From Saksenaea vasiformis B4078 (taxonomy: Eukaryota; Mucoromycota; Mucoromycetes; Mucorales; Saksenaeaceae), in the NCBI GenBank assembly GCA_000697055.1, contig JNDT01002243.1, forward strand, positions 1 to 64,000: DNA of 64,000 nt. Direction: 5' to 3'. The notes beneath the pieces were generated by a model. It saw only the letters and a program-made list of their open reading frames with translations, had not been told where the DNA came from and searched no databases. Positions 1-10,416 of the stretch are shown piece after piece (position 1 is the stretch's first letter; every line of letters starts with the position of its first letter). A program made the position numbers and the translations under genes.

Positions 1-979
1 TGAAATCTGCTGCACGTTCTTCAGCCAGTTGTTTCCGAATGAGATGGTGACAACATCTTCGAACATCTCCCCTGCCAATTTCATCAAAGCCGGGCCCACC
101 ACGGCAGTAGCACCAGGAGCACCTGGAGGTTTGATGCCAGCTTTCTTAAGTATAGGATCCGACGACATAGCATCCAGGTTGAGGTATTTGGCCTCACTGT
201 TCCAACGTGATCGTAAAAACGAGCGAAGGGTATCAATTGTTGTTGTCTTTTTGTTTGAGTCCTCGGCCATTGAAATGACTTCAGGTGTCGTCGCGTTAAA
301 CAAACGGATATGGAGCTGCGATGGACCATAAATGTACCCGTTCAACCGCGTCAGGGCATGGGCAACCACTGGTTCTGCTACAGTGAGCAAGATCTGACCA
401 CCTTCAACCTTCATATCCAATGGTTCCCACACTTTCTTGGTCTTTTTCTGCAAAAACGGAACGAGATTGTTCTCGCTTCCGGGCTGGAAACCCTCGATCT
501 GTGAATGTGGATTAGTTGTGTGTCTAAAAAAAAGGAAAGATTGTCATTCAACTTACCAAAATGTCGATGCGTTGCGTGCTCTCTGTCTCCATCACGGTTT
601 GCTTCCATGCTTTCTTTTGTGGTTTTTTACGAGCATAAGGCGAGCTTTTTGCATAGCATGAGTTACGGCCCTCTCTACCTGTGTGTGTAATCACTTACAA
701 TCGACCTCCGCCCATATCGACATCGTCGTCTTCGATCTCGGCTGCCGAGCGGGTATTGGCTGTGATAGAAACATTGGCTCCACTAAGTCGCGATTTGACT
801 ACCAATGCTGTGCCTTTGCGTTTTGAACGTTTCGCAGTTTTCCAAGCACCGCCACCTTTTTCAGCGGTTTTCTGGTTGATGGTTGAAGTTACCGATGGGG
901 TAGAAGAATCCGATGGTGGTTTTGGAGCGCTTCCACCAAATAAAGCAAATAATCCCTTTGGCTTTGCTTGATCGGTCAT
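1..979 (-). CDS. MEX67: mRNA export receptor Mex67/NXF1 (N-terminal part, cut by window edge)
   Basis: Exports mature mRNP through the nuclear pore as the large subunit of the Mex67-Mtr2 dimer. Exons on the minus strand are 979-699, 644-557 and 498-1; the gene runs off the left edge, so only about 289 N-terminal residues are visible. The start codon at 979 follows a T-rich leader. Introns have GTAAGT donors and join in frame. The first 120 residues are basic and low-complexity, as in fungal Mex67. The third exon carries the RNA-binding/leucine-rich-repeat region: TIDTLRSFLRSRWNSEAKYL followed by LDAMSSDPILKKAGIKPPGA, a very characteristic Tap/Mex67 stretch. The NTF2-like and UBA domains would lie outside the window. 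Identity is sure at family level; the exact exon 1/2 joint is inferred from frame. Confidence 0.88.
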
Positions 980-1822
980 GGTCGAAGAATGGGTTGATCG
1001 TTTCCAAAAGCACGGCAAAGAAAAAAAAGAAAAGGCAAAGTCACGGTGACGGTCGCTCTCTCCGCCGGGTCGACGTTCCACAGCATTGGATTGACGGTAG
1101 GAACCCGCCATCCATGTGAATCTTTGCTTCAAATCATGGCAGGTCATCAACTTGCTCTTCTGAACAAGACACTTAACAGCAAACCTATTTAATGAGAGTA
1201 TACGATATAGATGAGTTGCCGAGGACACACTTGAAGTCAAAACCTTATCTAGACACTAAGCCGTGGTTTTGTCTAAATAACGTTTCATTTTCATCGACAT
1301 CCGGTCGCAAGGACGCAAGCACTGCACCTGCATCTTGCTTGCTTTTTTTTTTGGCACCTTTCATCAGAGAGCATTGAAATTGACAACCAAACTAGGGAGA
1401 CTGCTTTTCAGTAAAGGAAAAAATAAAACAAAAAAGGGCGGATGAGTCCATTGAAACCTTTGTTAAGACCAGAGAGATAAGACAGATAGGTCAAAGAAAA
1501 AAAAAAAAGAATGATTGAATGTAATGAAGATCCTAAAAAAGTACAGCGTTTGGACCAAGTATGCACCCACAGCGCGTTGCACTGCATATACATCACCTGA
1601 ATCCAGAAAATCTATCAATCAACTGTGTAAAGACAAAAAAAAAGTGTACCTCCAGGTTTGGACCCATTCCAAACAACTAAATGCTTTTCCGCCAATAGCA
1701 CATGATCAGCGCATGACAGTAGGAAGTCCCGTCACCTGGTCTTCATGGATGAAGTAAGATAAAAAAGAGAAAGCTGCAAGCATGTTCACTTCTTTCCTGC
1801 TCTCAAATTCTGGGGAAAAAAA
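980..1822. other. divergent intergenic region
   Basis: This stretch separates the MEX67 start (minus strand) from the small gene at 1823 (plus strand), so it probably holds both promoters. It is AT-rich with A and T runs. I see no convincing coding exon, tRNA or repeat in it. Confidence 0.5.
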
Positions 1823-2238
1823 ATGCCAGCAAAGAATTTGGAGACAACGTTACAAAGTTACTACCGAGATTACAGTACAACCGTTCCAAGCTATGACCTT
1901 TACCCAGCCTTGTGTCGCCAACTCGGCAATGGCTTCGTACCCAGCCAACGACCCGTGGCTCGTCAAGACGATCGCCGGATAAATTTTCTTAGTATGATGC
2001 CTCGACAAGAGGATGAATTTTTGTGGCATATAGATATTCCTCAGCCACAACCACAACAAACCGAGAATACACCACCTTCTTGGGATTTATACCCTTCCGT
2101 GCTCCGTAATGTAAGAACACACACACATAGATAGATAGTTATCCGGATACATTTAATATTTTCTTTTAGGTTGAAAACTTTGGAACTGACCAAATGCGGC
2201 AACAATTGCATATTATGGCAACTGGCGAACCGATGTAA
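1823..2238 (+). CDS. small unknown protein with an internal DLYP repeat
   Basis: Exon 1 is 1823-2110 and exon 2 is 2170-2238, joined in phase 0 across a 59-nt GTAAGA...TTTTAG intron, giving 118 residues. I do not recognise the family. The protein has no signal peptide or membrane segment. Its clear feature is an internal repeat: residues 22-36 (PSYDLYPALCRQLGN) and 85-99 (PSWDLYPSVLRNVEN) match at most positions. Between them lies a Gln/Pro-rich linker. The intron splits the second repeat, and the frame is kept on both sides, which supports a real gene. It is transcribed divergently from MEX67 and ends 88 bp from the next gene, which is on the opposite strand. Confidence 0.6.
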
Positions 2239-2325
2239 ATAATCAACTTTTTTTTTTATAATTTCGCATGCGAATGAATGTATACATTTTATACAAGATG
2301 AGAAGTTGGGAAAAAAACAACAACT

Positions 2326-2622
2326 TTAGGCGGATCCGTAAGAATAGGTCTCTGATGTTTTGAATTGACTGGCAGCTAAAGATGTATTTCGTTTTTTTGC
2401 TTTGAAAATATCCGAGAATGACCAATGCTTATGTGGTATGGATGAAATGGATGACTTTTTTGGGTCAACTTCTGCAGGACTTAAATAGTCTCCGTCTTGA
2501 TACACCGTTTCGTAGTAACTTCGGTCGTGGGACTCAAACTGCGACTGAGAAAGTCTTCGTTTCGTATACTGGTCCATCTTGCGAAGATTATATTGATGTT
2601 GTAACTTCTCTAAAAAACCCAT
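2326..2622 (-). CDS. small basic unknown protein, 98 aa
   Basis: A single-exon frame whose methionine at 2622 (MGFLEKLQHQYNLRKMDQYT) follows a T-rich leader on the minus strand. The upstream in-frame extension is almost pure Phe/Leu/Ser from poly-T DNA and is probably untranslated. The first 30 residues are an amphipathic basic helix. The rest is rich in Ser, Tyr and Lys and ends in SYGSA. I do not recognise a family. Composition and codon usage look like coding sequence rather than chance. It is convergent with the plus-strand gene at 1823-2238, with an 87-bp gap. Confidence 0.55.
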   Translation of the reverse strand: MGFLEKLQHQYNLRKMDQYTKRRLSQSQFESHDRSYYETVYQDGDYLSPAEVDPKKSSISSIPHKHWSFSDIFKAKKRNTSLAASQFKTSETYSYGSA

Positions 2623-3619
2623 GTTGTTAAAGAAAAAAAAAAAGAGAGAGAAAGAGAAAAAGGAGTGTAGGGAAAATATATGCAGCTGTCGGTTAAAAAA
2701 TAATGTTGGCAGACAGTCATACAAACCGTTAGTTGTTTCATAACGGAAAAAACGTTGTTCCTCCCGATGAGCATATTCAGGGACCGTACTCTCTCTCTTT
2801 TCTTTTTTCTTTTCCCGAAAGGCATTCGCCTATTACTAAAAATAAAATTAATTCAACATGAAAGTATGATCAAACCCTTTACACTTTCGTTCAATTTATG
2901 GATACCCGAATTGGTCGTACTTGGAGACACTCGTGGAAACGAAAGTTGCAATAACGACCCGAACATACGTAGTCATTTGAAAAGCGTGACCAAGTACGAT
3001 CTTACATGTACCTAAATCGCTCCTAAGAAAGGAGGAAAAAGATTGAATCGACGGTAGAAGCCATCATTGACGATCAAAGTCCTGTAGAAAACAAAAAGTA
3101 AAAAAAAAAAAAAGGTTGTTGGTGACAGGTCCTGTGAAGCTTCGAGAAGAGGATAGCATATTTCCGGTCAAATCCGGTCGACTAGGAATAATGGTCTATC
3201 CTAGCGAGCAATATGTCATGGCTGTTTGAAAGTTTTATTCCAATCTACAGTATGTTCCTTGCATGAATAACATATCCATTGGTTTTGAGAATTCAGAAAC
3301 GGTCAATCACTCAAGAAGAGGCTTGGCCCCAACTGCTGCAACTTTGCGCCCGAGTCAACGACAGCGGAAGGCGCGTGATTCCTATCGTTGATCCTGGCTA
3401 TTGCGAGAACCTATCCTACGGAACCAGCTCAATGCAACGTTGCAGATGCGAAAAGATCAAAATTGATTTTGGCTGCTTGAACTCAGGTGACATGGATCGG
3501 CAATCTTCTTCCGTTTGTCGGCGCTTGTCTTGGTAGTACAGGTCCAAGCGGCAAAACATCTTTTTTTGGCTATTTCTCCCCCCTTTTTTCCTTTTTCTTT
3601 TTTGGTCTTTTTTCTTTCC
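2623..3619. other. intergenic stretch with one unassigned open segment
   Basis: Upstream region of the CYSTM gene and of the minus-strand small gene. An open segment at about 3279-3536 (plus) includes a run reading GRRVIPIVDPGY, which recalls the VPIIDPGI-type motif of GH31 glycosidases. The rest of it does not fit that family and there is no start codon or clear splice structure. I treat it as unassigned. Confidence 0.3.
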
Positions 3620-4018
3620 ATGTCGAACAACTACCAATACCCTCCTCCCCCAAACCAGCAATACTATAGTCCACCTCCACCTCCCGGCGGTGACCATGGC
3701 TATGGTGCTCCTCCTCCTCCTCAGCCAGGTTACGGTGCTCCTCCTCCTCAACCTGGTTATGGTGCTCCTCCTCCTGGCCAACCTGGTTACTATCAACCAA
3801 CGTAAGTCGATTGATCAATCTCGTCATTCGAATCTATAACCGTCATGCTAGTCCTCAACCCCAAACTGTATACGTTCAACAGCAGCCACAGAAAGAAGAC
3901 TCATCCTGTTGTTGGGCATGGTAAATCTCTTTGATAAAGAAAAAAAAACTTTTCGTTAATATTCTCTCCTAGTTTGGCCGGCATGTGTATCTGTTGCGCT
4001 CTGGAGGAATTGTGTTAA
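3620..4018 (+). CDS. CYSTM-type cysteine-rich membrane-tail protein, 98 aa
   Basis: Exons are 3620-3801, 3852-3920 and 3973-4018 (three exons, two introns of about 50 nt). The N-terminal two thirds is Pro/Tyr/Gly-rich with three near-identical PQPGYGAPPP units. The last 20 residues, created only by correct splicing, are SSCCWACLAGMCICCALEEL plus a final Cys. This is the CYSTM module: a short hydrophobic C-terminal tail with clustered Cys, usually palmitoylated or membrane-inserted at the plasma membrane and linked to stress tolerance in eukaryotes. The repeated PPPQPGY pattern also resembles rhodopsin C-terminal-tail proteins. A putative AATAAA-like polyadenylation region follows near 4080. 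The family call is solid; the cellular role is inference. Confidence 0.85.
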
Positions 4019-4459
4019 AACGAGTGACTTCTTTGTTTATCAATTGGATACAGGAACACCACTGTTTCTGAAAAAAGAATAATAAAAACACATGGGGTTG
4101 ATTGGAGTCGTACATTATTATTTGTCTCTTTTTTTGATGTCAAATATATTTATTTATATTGTATAGTAGGCTCTTTTGCTATTGAAATGTGACGCATCTG
4201 CCAAATTCTGTTGATATGGCGCGAATGAACAGTTAGGAACCATTCGTCCAATGAAGTACAGATTGTATCAATGTCGGATGGGACTGTTAGAACAAGGCCA
4301 TGGTGAATCGTGGCACGAGTCGTGAGGTAAAGCCATCCTTAACGGATCTTTTCTGAAAGCCAGAGCGAGCGCAGCTTTATGTGTTTTGGAAGTGAAAAAA
4401 GTCACGAAGTCTTAACCAACTTTGGTAAAGTTCCTTTTCGCTCTCACTTCCGACAAGCA
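4019..4459. other. intergenic, nothing clear
   Basis: Contains the 3' flank of the CYSTM gene and the upstream region of the BRL1-type gene. Short ATG-initiated frames such as the one near 4303 run into stops. No repeat or RNA gene is visible. Confidence 0.4.
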
Positions 4460-5446
4460 ATGCACGGTTCTATCGACGGCTCATCAGAAACAGGCCTACG
4501 CAACAAACGTAGGTATCCCATTTGTACCTTGTTTTTAAGCAGAAACATCTCACAAATTCTTAAGGGAAACTCTCAACTACCGAACCGCCATCGATACCAG
4601 CAAACTATGCATTCAATTTCGTCCCTTCGATTTCTCCAAATCAAAAATTGTTCGATCATGATCTGGACGATAAATCGACATTGAGTGCCACAGCTCTGAC
4701 ACACAGATTTCGTAAACGGAGAGAAGCACGACTACAACGAAGCAATCAAAGCATGACACATTCTCCCAAACTACCATCTCTCATACACCATGTGCAACAT
4801 GAATCTTCTTATCTCCAACATCGAAACCGTGTCTGGACAGTATTAACGTATATCCATGCCCTATTCAACATAGCTGTTGTATCTGCTATATTTTATCTGT
4901 TCTTCCAGATGATCATCACTGTGCAAGGGGATTTTCAGCGGAAAGCGGAGAACGTGTCCGATGGTAATACAAAATGCTCATGCCTCGATCAATTAACACG
5001 TCTACAGATATCTACCGTGAAATTAAAAAGTGTGTCCGAGATTATACTGTAAATCAATGTGACCCTGCGATCCGAGTACCACACCTTGAGGAACAGTGCA
5101 ATAAATGGGCAGCATGTATGAAGCAAGATCCGAATGCGATCGCAAGGTAAAGCAGAAGAAGAAGGATAGCTCATATCAAATGGCTTACATTGTTCATTTG
5201 TAGAGCTAAATTGTCGGCGGAAACTATTGGGGAAATCATCAGCAGCTTTGTAGAACCAATATCTTATAAAACCATGGTAACCAACACGTCTTATACATCA
5301 CATATATTCATGCCTTGGAATAGCTTTTTTTTGTTATTTTAATCATCGGTACATTGACGTTTTCCAACGTTGCATTTCGAATGCACAAGTTACAGTCCAG
5401 CGACGTGCACCATACCTATCATCCACCAGCACAAGCAAGGCCATAG
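4460..5446 (+). CDS. BRL1: Brl1/Brr6-type nuclear envelope protein, 260 aa
   Basis: Inner/outer nuclear membrane protein needed for nuclear pore complex assembly and membrane lipid balance. Exons are 4460-4508, 4565-4963, 5008-5146, 5204-5276 and 5324-5446; every joint keeps frame. A first membrane segment (ALFNIAVVSAIFYLFFQMII) lies at about residues 105-124. The lumenal domain carries the family's cysteines (IKKCVRDYTVNQCDPAIRVP, then QCNKWAACMKQDP) and ends in AKLSAETIGEIISSFVEPIS, close to textbook Brl1/Brr6. A second membrane segment (LFFVILIIGTLTFSNVAF) follows in exon 5. The N-terminal start in the 49-nt exon 1 is the least certain part. Brl1 and Brr6 are paralogues and cannot be told apart here. 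Confidence 0.9.
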
Positions 5447-5606
5447 GTCTTATAGGGTCCCGAATGGACCTATATTTTAGGCTCAGGATTTAGTACAAGC
5501 ATCCGGATGAGAATAACTTCCCCCAATTTCCTAGTAACTTAAAACGAATCGAAGCATTTGGGATTTTGACACTCACAAGCAGGGAGTCCACTTATTCATG
5601 GCTCTG

Positions 5607-5644
<38 letters not shown>

Positions 5645-6224
5645 TTGTATATATGGAGAGAAATGACAGGCCCAGTAAACAACCGATTCATCATATGGAA
5701 AAAATCAAAAATTATTTTCATAGAAGAAACTTTTTCGCGTGAACATGTATCAATCTTCCATAGAATACCTCTGCCAATCATTGTTTTTCTTTTCTCGTTA
5801 ATTGATTCTCCTTTGTTACTGCTTATTCAATCGATAAGTACATCCTACCATACTTTATTATCTCACTTGTAGCAGTGTAATCCTAGTGGATGGACTGAGG
5901 TCCCATGTGGGGCAGCACGCGGTATGAGCTACATTTAGAAAATAGATAAACAGGTCGTACCAAATGCACATCATGGTGTCTGGTTTGATCAGGCTGGCAA
6001 TAATGTTCGGTGGGTCGACCCAATGCATTCCACAATATTGAGCCTGAATGTTGAGAATGATCGGAACCTTCAAAGGGTTTGTTCCTGCTTTCTTCTGATG
6101 CGAGAGCCACCCATCGTTAAGGGTTTACTGCCCGAATTCATACTCAGCTCACCAAAGAAAAGCCGTTCAAACGATTCAAGAAAAAAAAAAAAAAACTTTT
6201 CGACAGACGCACTCTTTTTCCAGC
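5447..6224. other. intergenic with exon-like Cys fragment
   Basis: Holds an AT dinucleotide repeat (separate entry) and, at about 5877-6080 on the plus strand, exon-like sequence after a CACTTGTAG acceptor. One reading gives QCNPSGWTEVPCGAARG; another frame gives VVPNAHHGVWFDQAGNN. Neither extends to a complete gene, so this may be a decayed gene or a short unrecognised secreted peptide. Confidence 0.3.
5609..5643. repeat. (AT)n microsatellite
   Basis: About 17 perfect AT units in the BRL1-DBP9 intergenic region. Confidence 0.95.
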
Positions 6225-8508
6225 ATGGCCGAACAAAAGCTTCTCGAAAAGGATCAAACATTTGCAGCATTTGATTTTGATCCACGCCTAGCGCGTGCGA
6301 TTGCTCAACTCAACTTTATACACCCTACACTTATTCAGTCCAAAGCGATTCCACTTGCGTTAGCGGGTAAGGATATCCTTGCCCGGGCACGAACGGGAAG
6401 CGGCAAGACTGCAGCATATACGATGCCAATCGTTCAAAAGATTTTGACCTCGAAAGAGGCAAGTAGCACGTTTACGTTTTTCATGGCTTTGCTGACCGGG
6501 CGATGATCCATGGTGTTCTATAGACCCTCGATGCCGAACCTTCGATCAAATCGCTGATCTTAGTACCCACGCGTGAATTGGCTGAACAAGTCACTGGACA
6601 CATCAATAAACTATTGGTCTATGCTAATCAGGTGGTCAAAGTGGTCAATCTCGCTGGCCAAGTGTCGCCTCAGCTCCAAAGGCAAGTGTTCGTGTTGTGA
6701 AGAAAGGAGACGTGTTCTAAGTTGGGGGTTTTTTGTAGACCATTACTCGCAGAAAAGCCTGATATCCTTGTCAGTACACCAAGCAAAGCGCTAGTGCATC
6801 TGGAAGCTCAGGTAAAACATACCTACAATTGACGATCGTTGTCGTAACTGGTTTCCTTTTTATGTACAGAACATGGTTTTGTCCGAGTCGCTCAAGAACT
6901 TGGTAATTGATGAAGCTGACTTGGTGCTTTCGTTTGGTTATGAAGAAGATTTACGGAAGATTCTGGGTTACCTGCCAAAAATATACCAAAGCTTTTTAAT
7001 GTCTGCGACCTTTACAAAGGTAAAAAAAAAAAAAAAAGATAAGACTTGCTGAGCGTTTTGGCATCATATTGATGTTTTCGAGGATATAGGACATTGAGGA
7101 ATTGAAGCAGCTCGTACTCCGAAAACCAGCAATACTGAAATTGGAGGAGGAAGAGGAAGAGACGCAGAACCTTACTCAATACGTGATCACGTATGTGTGA
7201 AATATCAGCATGAAGCATGAGCAACTGACCCCTTGTTTCTTTCTTTCTTTGTGTTTAGATGTTCAGAGTTCGAGAAGTTTTTATACGCTTTCGTGATTAT
7301 CAAGCTGCGATTGATCCGTGGTAAAATTATCCTTTTCGTGAACGATATCGATCGCTGCTACAAGTTAAAGTTGTTCTTGGAGCAATTCTCTGTAAAGTCA
7401 TGCGTGCTGAATTCCGAGCTGCCACTCAACTCTAGGTATGATTTTACTGTGGAGGAAGCAATGTTGTAACTTATGTCGTTTTAGATATCATATTGTTGAG
7501 GAATTTAACCGCGGCATTTACGATTTCTTGATTGCTACCGACGAATCCGAATTGAAAGGTGAAGAGGATAGTGAGGATGAAGAATCGAGCGGAGAGTCTG
7601 AACAAGAAAGCGAAGAGGAAGAGAAAGGTATGGCGACCATCGTGGTTTTCTGATGGGAAAGGTTGTATATTCATAAGGGGGTTTAGTCACTGCGAAGAAA
7701 TCAAAAAAGAAGAAGACGATCCAGCGCGACAAAGAATATGGTGTTTCGCGTGGTGTAGATTTCCAGGATGTTGCAGCAGTGATCAACTTCGACTTCCCCA
7801 CTTCAGCAAAAGCATACACACACCGTATCGGTCGTACCGCACGTGGTGGCCAACGCGGTATGAGTTTGAGTTTTGTTGTCACCGAAGAGACTGCAGATGC
7901 CAATGAAACTGTTGCACGAGGCAGAAATATGACCGATGAGAAAGTGTTTCAACGTGTGAAGAAGCAGCAAGAAGAGAAGAAGGCTGAAGTGAAACCTTAC
8001 AGATTTGACCAAAAGAATGTGGAAGGATTCAAGTACAGAGTTCGTGACGCTCTGAAGGCGGTAAACAAAGTCGCAATCAAAGAAGCAAGAATCAAGGAAA
8101 TCAAGCGAGAGATCTTGAATTCCGAGAAATTAAAGGTAAAAAAAAAGTCAGGATCGCAAACGGATACATGTTCTAACAAAGCGCTGTTCAGTCCCATTTT
8201 GAGGATAAGCCTAAAGATTTGGAGTTTCTTCGTCATGATCAGGCATTGCAACCTGCACGAGTCCAAGAACATCTTAAACATATCCCGTCTTATTTGATGC
8301 CTCGTGTCACCGTCCCTGTGGTGCAGCAGCAAGAACCTCAGCCTGGTGGCGCGGCACCTCCACCCCCACTGGGAAAACGCCGACGACAACAAAACTTTAA
8401 GAATAATAATGCAAAGGTACTGCCATTTCCCAAGCTTAATCCAGTACTCATCCTGTTCTTGAATAGAAACGAAAAGCAAACCCATTGAAAGTAATTCGTC
8501 GCCGTTAA
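6225..8508 (+). CDS. DBP9: DEAD-box RNA helicase Dbp9 (DDX56-like), 583 aa
   Basis: Nucleolar ATP-dependent RNA helicase for 60S subunit biogenesis. Ten exons: 6225-6458, 6524-6681, 6739-6811, 6870-7019, 7090-7190, 7259-7435, 7485-7627, 7687-8135, 8192-8416, 8467-8508. Motifs appear in order: [12 protein letters not shown] (Walker A, about residue 58), [26 protein letters not shown] (DEAD box), [14 protein letters not shown], then [10 protein letters not shown] (motif VI, about 391). Dbp9 hallmarks are the acidic insert after ATDE, the lysine-rich SKKKKT stretch and the basic C-terminus [14 protein letters not shown]. Introns 1 (6459-6523) and 2 (6682-6738) only keep frame if spliced from GCAAGT donors, so both are GC-AG introns. 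Start at 6225 follows an A-rich leader. Confidence 0.93.
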
Positions 8509-8835
8509 AAGAATCCATAGATGTATACATTTCTTCTTCTTTTTTTTCACATTTACACTTTGAGCATGTTACACGCATTCATAAACAAGTTCTTAACAAA
8601 AAGTATGCGTCGGCCTTGGAAGCTTTATGGAATAGGGAATGTTGATGTAGGTAACTTTGAGAATACCAAAGCCTCAGGATAGCTTCGCATTGTGATGATT
8701 CGTCCAATGGAAAGACTGTAGCAACTCATGTTGCTGTATGTCCTGAAAACAGAAGCCATTCGCTTAGCATCTTCCACGTTTCCGACTCTCGTGCGTCCAC
8801 GCATAGCCGCAGCATTGGATCTCTTCAAAATACTG

Positions 8836-8923
8836 AGAGGGTATTTTTTTGGGCTAAGCCCTGACTCGGACCTGAGACTCGTTGAAATTCAAGCGGAGTG
8901 AGACTTGGAGGCAAATACCCTCT
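8836..8923. repeat. 88-bp foldback with 11-bp perfect terminal inverted repeats
   Basis: The ends AGAGGGTATTT (8836-8846) and AAATACCCTCT (8913-8923) are exact inverted repeats. Inside is a near-palindrome GGGCTAAGCCC. It could be a tiny MITE, although I see no clear target-site duplication. Confidence 0.6.
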
Positions 8924-9174
8924 GGAAGAAAAATTTAATTTCCGCTGCTGTGCGCGGTGAATTTTATGCTTAGTTCTGCAATTTGGGAGTTATCGATTTC
9001 GCTCTGAATCTATATAACAAGGACGTAAAACAACCTTATATCATAAGATAATATAGTTTAGGCTAGTAACTTTTGGAAAATAGAGTAATTCTACGACTTC
9101 TGTATTAATAGTTACCAAATTTCATAACTGAAAGGCTCTTTACGGCATTTCTTGTTGTAAGGCATTTGCTTTTA

Positions 9175-9452
9175 TTACTGAATGAGATGTACAGATACAC
9201 CGCTTTGCGGGCTAACAGAATCCTTTATTGTTTTTCTAAGCTTATCAAGGGATATGCCCATCTCTACTCGTCTTTGCTCCAATCTCCTGGCTGCTTCTTC
9301 GCAAAAAGTGCGCTCCCTCCTGGCTGTTTCTTCAATAACCTTGTAGAGCTTATTTCTTCTGCTGAAAAAGCGAGATAATTTTCGATCCTTTTTCCAAGAA
9401 GTTCCATATCTTGTTCCTGGACTCTGCGGAAGGATTCCAGACAAGCAAACAT
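9175..9452 (-). pseudogene. coiled-coil protein fragment split over two frames
   Basis: One minus frame starting at 9452 reads CLESFRRVQEQDMELLGKRI; a second frame takes over and reads KLYKVIEETARRERTFCEEA then ARRLEQRRVEMGISLDKLRK before a stop at 9175. Together they form one charged coiled coil broken by a frame change near 9360. This resembles the C-terminal coiled coil of transposon-associated Myb/SANT-like proteins, but the family cannot be named from this fragment. No upstream exon is convincing. Confidence 0.35.
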
Positions 9453-10416
9453 TGTTCCCTCTTTCCAGATATATGCGGAATCAGTGTTGGAGGCAGATCA
9501 GAGACACTGTGGACTGGCCGATGGCAGAACCACAGACATTAAAGGCGTTGTGGTCTGCATTCTACCTTAAACCCGCGTCACCCACAGTATAGAGATCCAC
9601 AAAGCTCTAGTTCATGCTCTGAAGTTCAGATGTATTGAAGCACTGCATTGCAGCAGTACAAAGGAAAGAGACTCCAATCCACACTTACTGGGTCCTTTAC
9701 CTTTAAAGAAAATACGTCATTTTTATTCATCCGTGAAGGGCCTGTTGCTCAAACTTTCTCGTACAGTTAGGGTAAAGCTACTTTTGATTTCTAAAGTTAA
9801 GTTATGCTGCGATCATAGGACAATCGATAGGCAGATAGGGACAGAAATACATCGACTTCTGGATAGCTCTTTATCCGACTCTTCGTCCGAGTCGTATCCG
9901 CAAATGCCATAAGATGATTCAGTTATTTTGATCCATCGAATACCACAAACACAATGGCTACCTAGTGGCATTGTGCAATGTACATGTTTTATTTTGCTTT
10001 GTAATCTATCTATAGATGCCATTTCCATCCTTCTGTTCGATCTGAGTCACCCTTGCGGATCGTGGACCCTTTATTCCTTTACTGATCCGAAGCTATGATA
10101 ATTATCTCTTGGCCCTCTGTTGATGGTTTTACCTCAGAAGCATATATAAAAAAATATCAGCAAATGCATCGCTTATTATGGTATATTGTTCAAGGTTTAC
10201 GGCCGCTGCCTGATTGAACGTTGAACAGGTAACAGGATCAAAGATGATGTCAAGACCCACATGACCGTTAAAATTTTGAAAGAAAGAAAAAAGACCGTCT
10301 ACTGACAACTTTTTCTTCTCCTTATCTCACATACGCGTATTGAATTTTACAGAGTGAGAATTTGTCGAGCGATATATGCAGAAACTTAATAACCAGTTAT
10401 ATTCTGTTTATTAAGC

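Larger units (their letters stand above)
8509..10416. other. gene-poor stretch with decayed fragments
   Basis: Between DBP9 and the Fanzor relic. It contains a minus-strand open segment at 8625-8828 with a GNVEDAKRMASVFRTYSN run faintly like the C-terminal helix of RuvB-like ATPases (weak), an 88-bp foldback (8836-8923) and coiled-coil fragments at 9175-9452. No intact gene was found. Confidence 0.4.

Noticed and set aside
3416..3796. 126-codon minus-strand frame rich in Arg, Ser and Thr
   Set aside because: It is antisense to the Pro/Tyr/Gly-rich first exon of the CYSTM gene.
4501..4564. U12-type intron in BRL1 (GTATCC near the donor)
   Set aside because: The downstream TTCTTAAG lies at the acceptor itself rather than 10-20 nt upstream, and GTAGGT/AAG splicing keeps frame with a U2-type model.
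8625..8828. RuvB-like ATPase C-terminal fragment (minus)
   Set aside because: Only a short GNVEDAKRMASVF run is similar, and no Walker motifs or neighbouring exons are present, so I did not call it.
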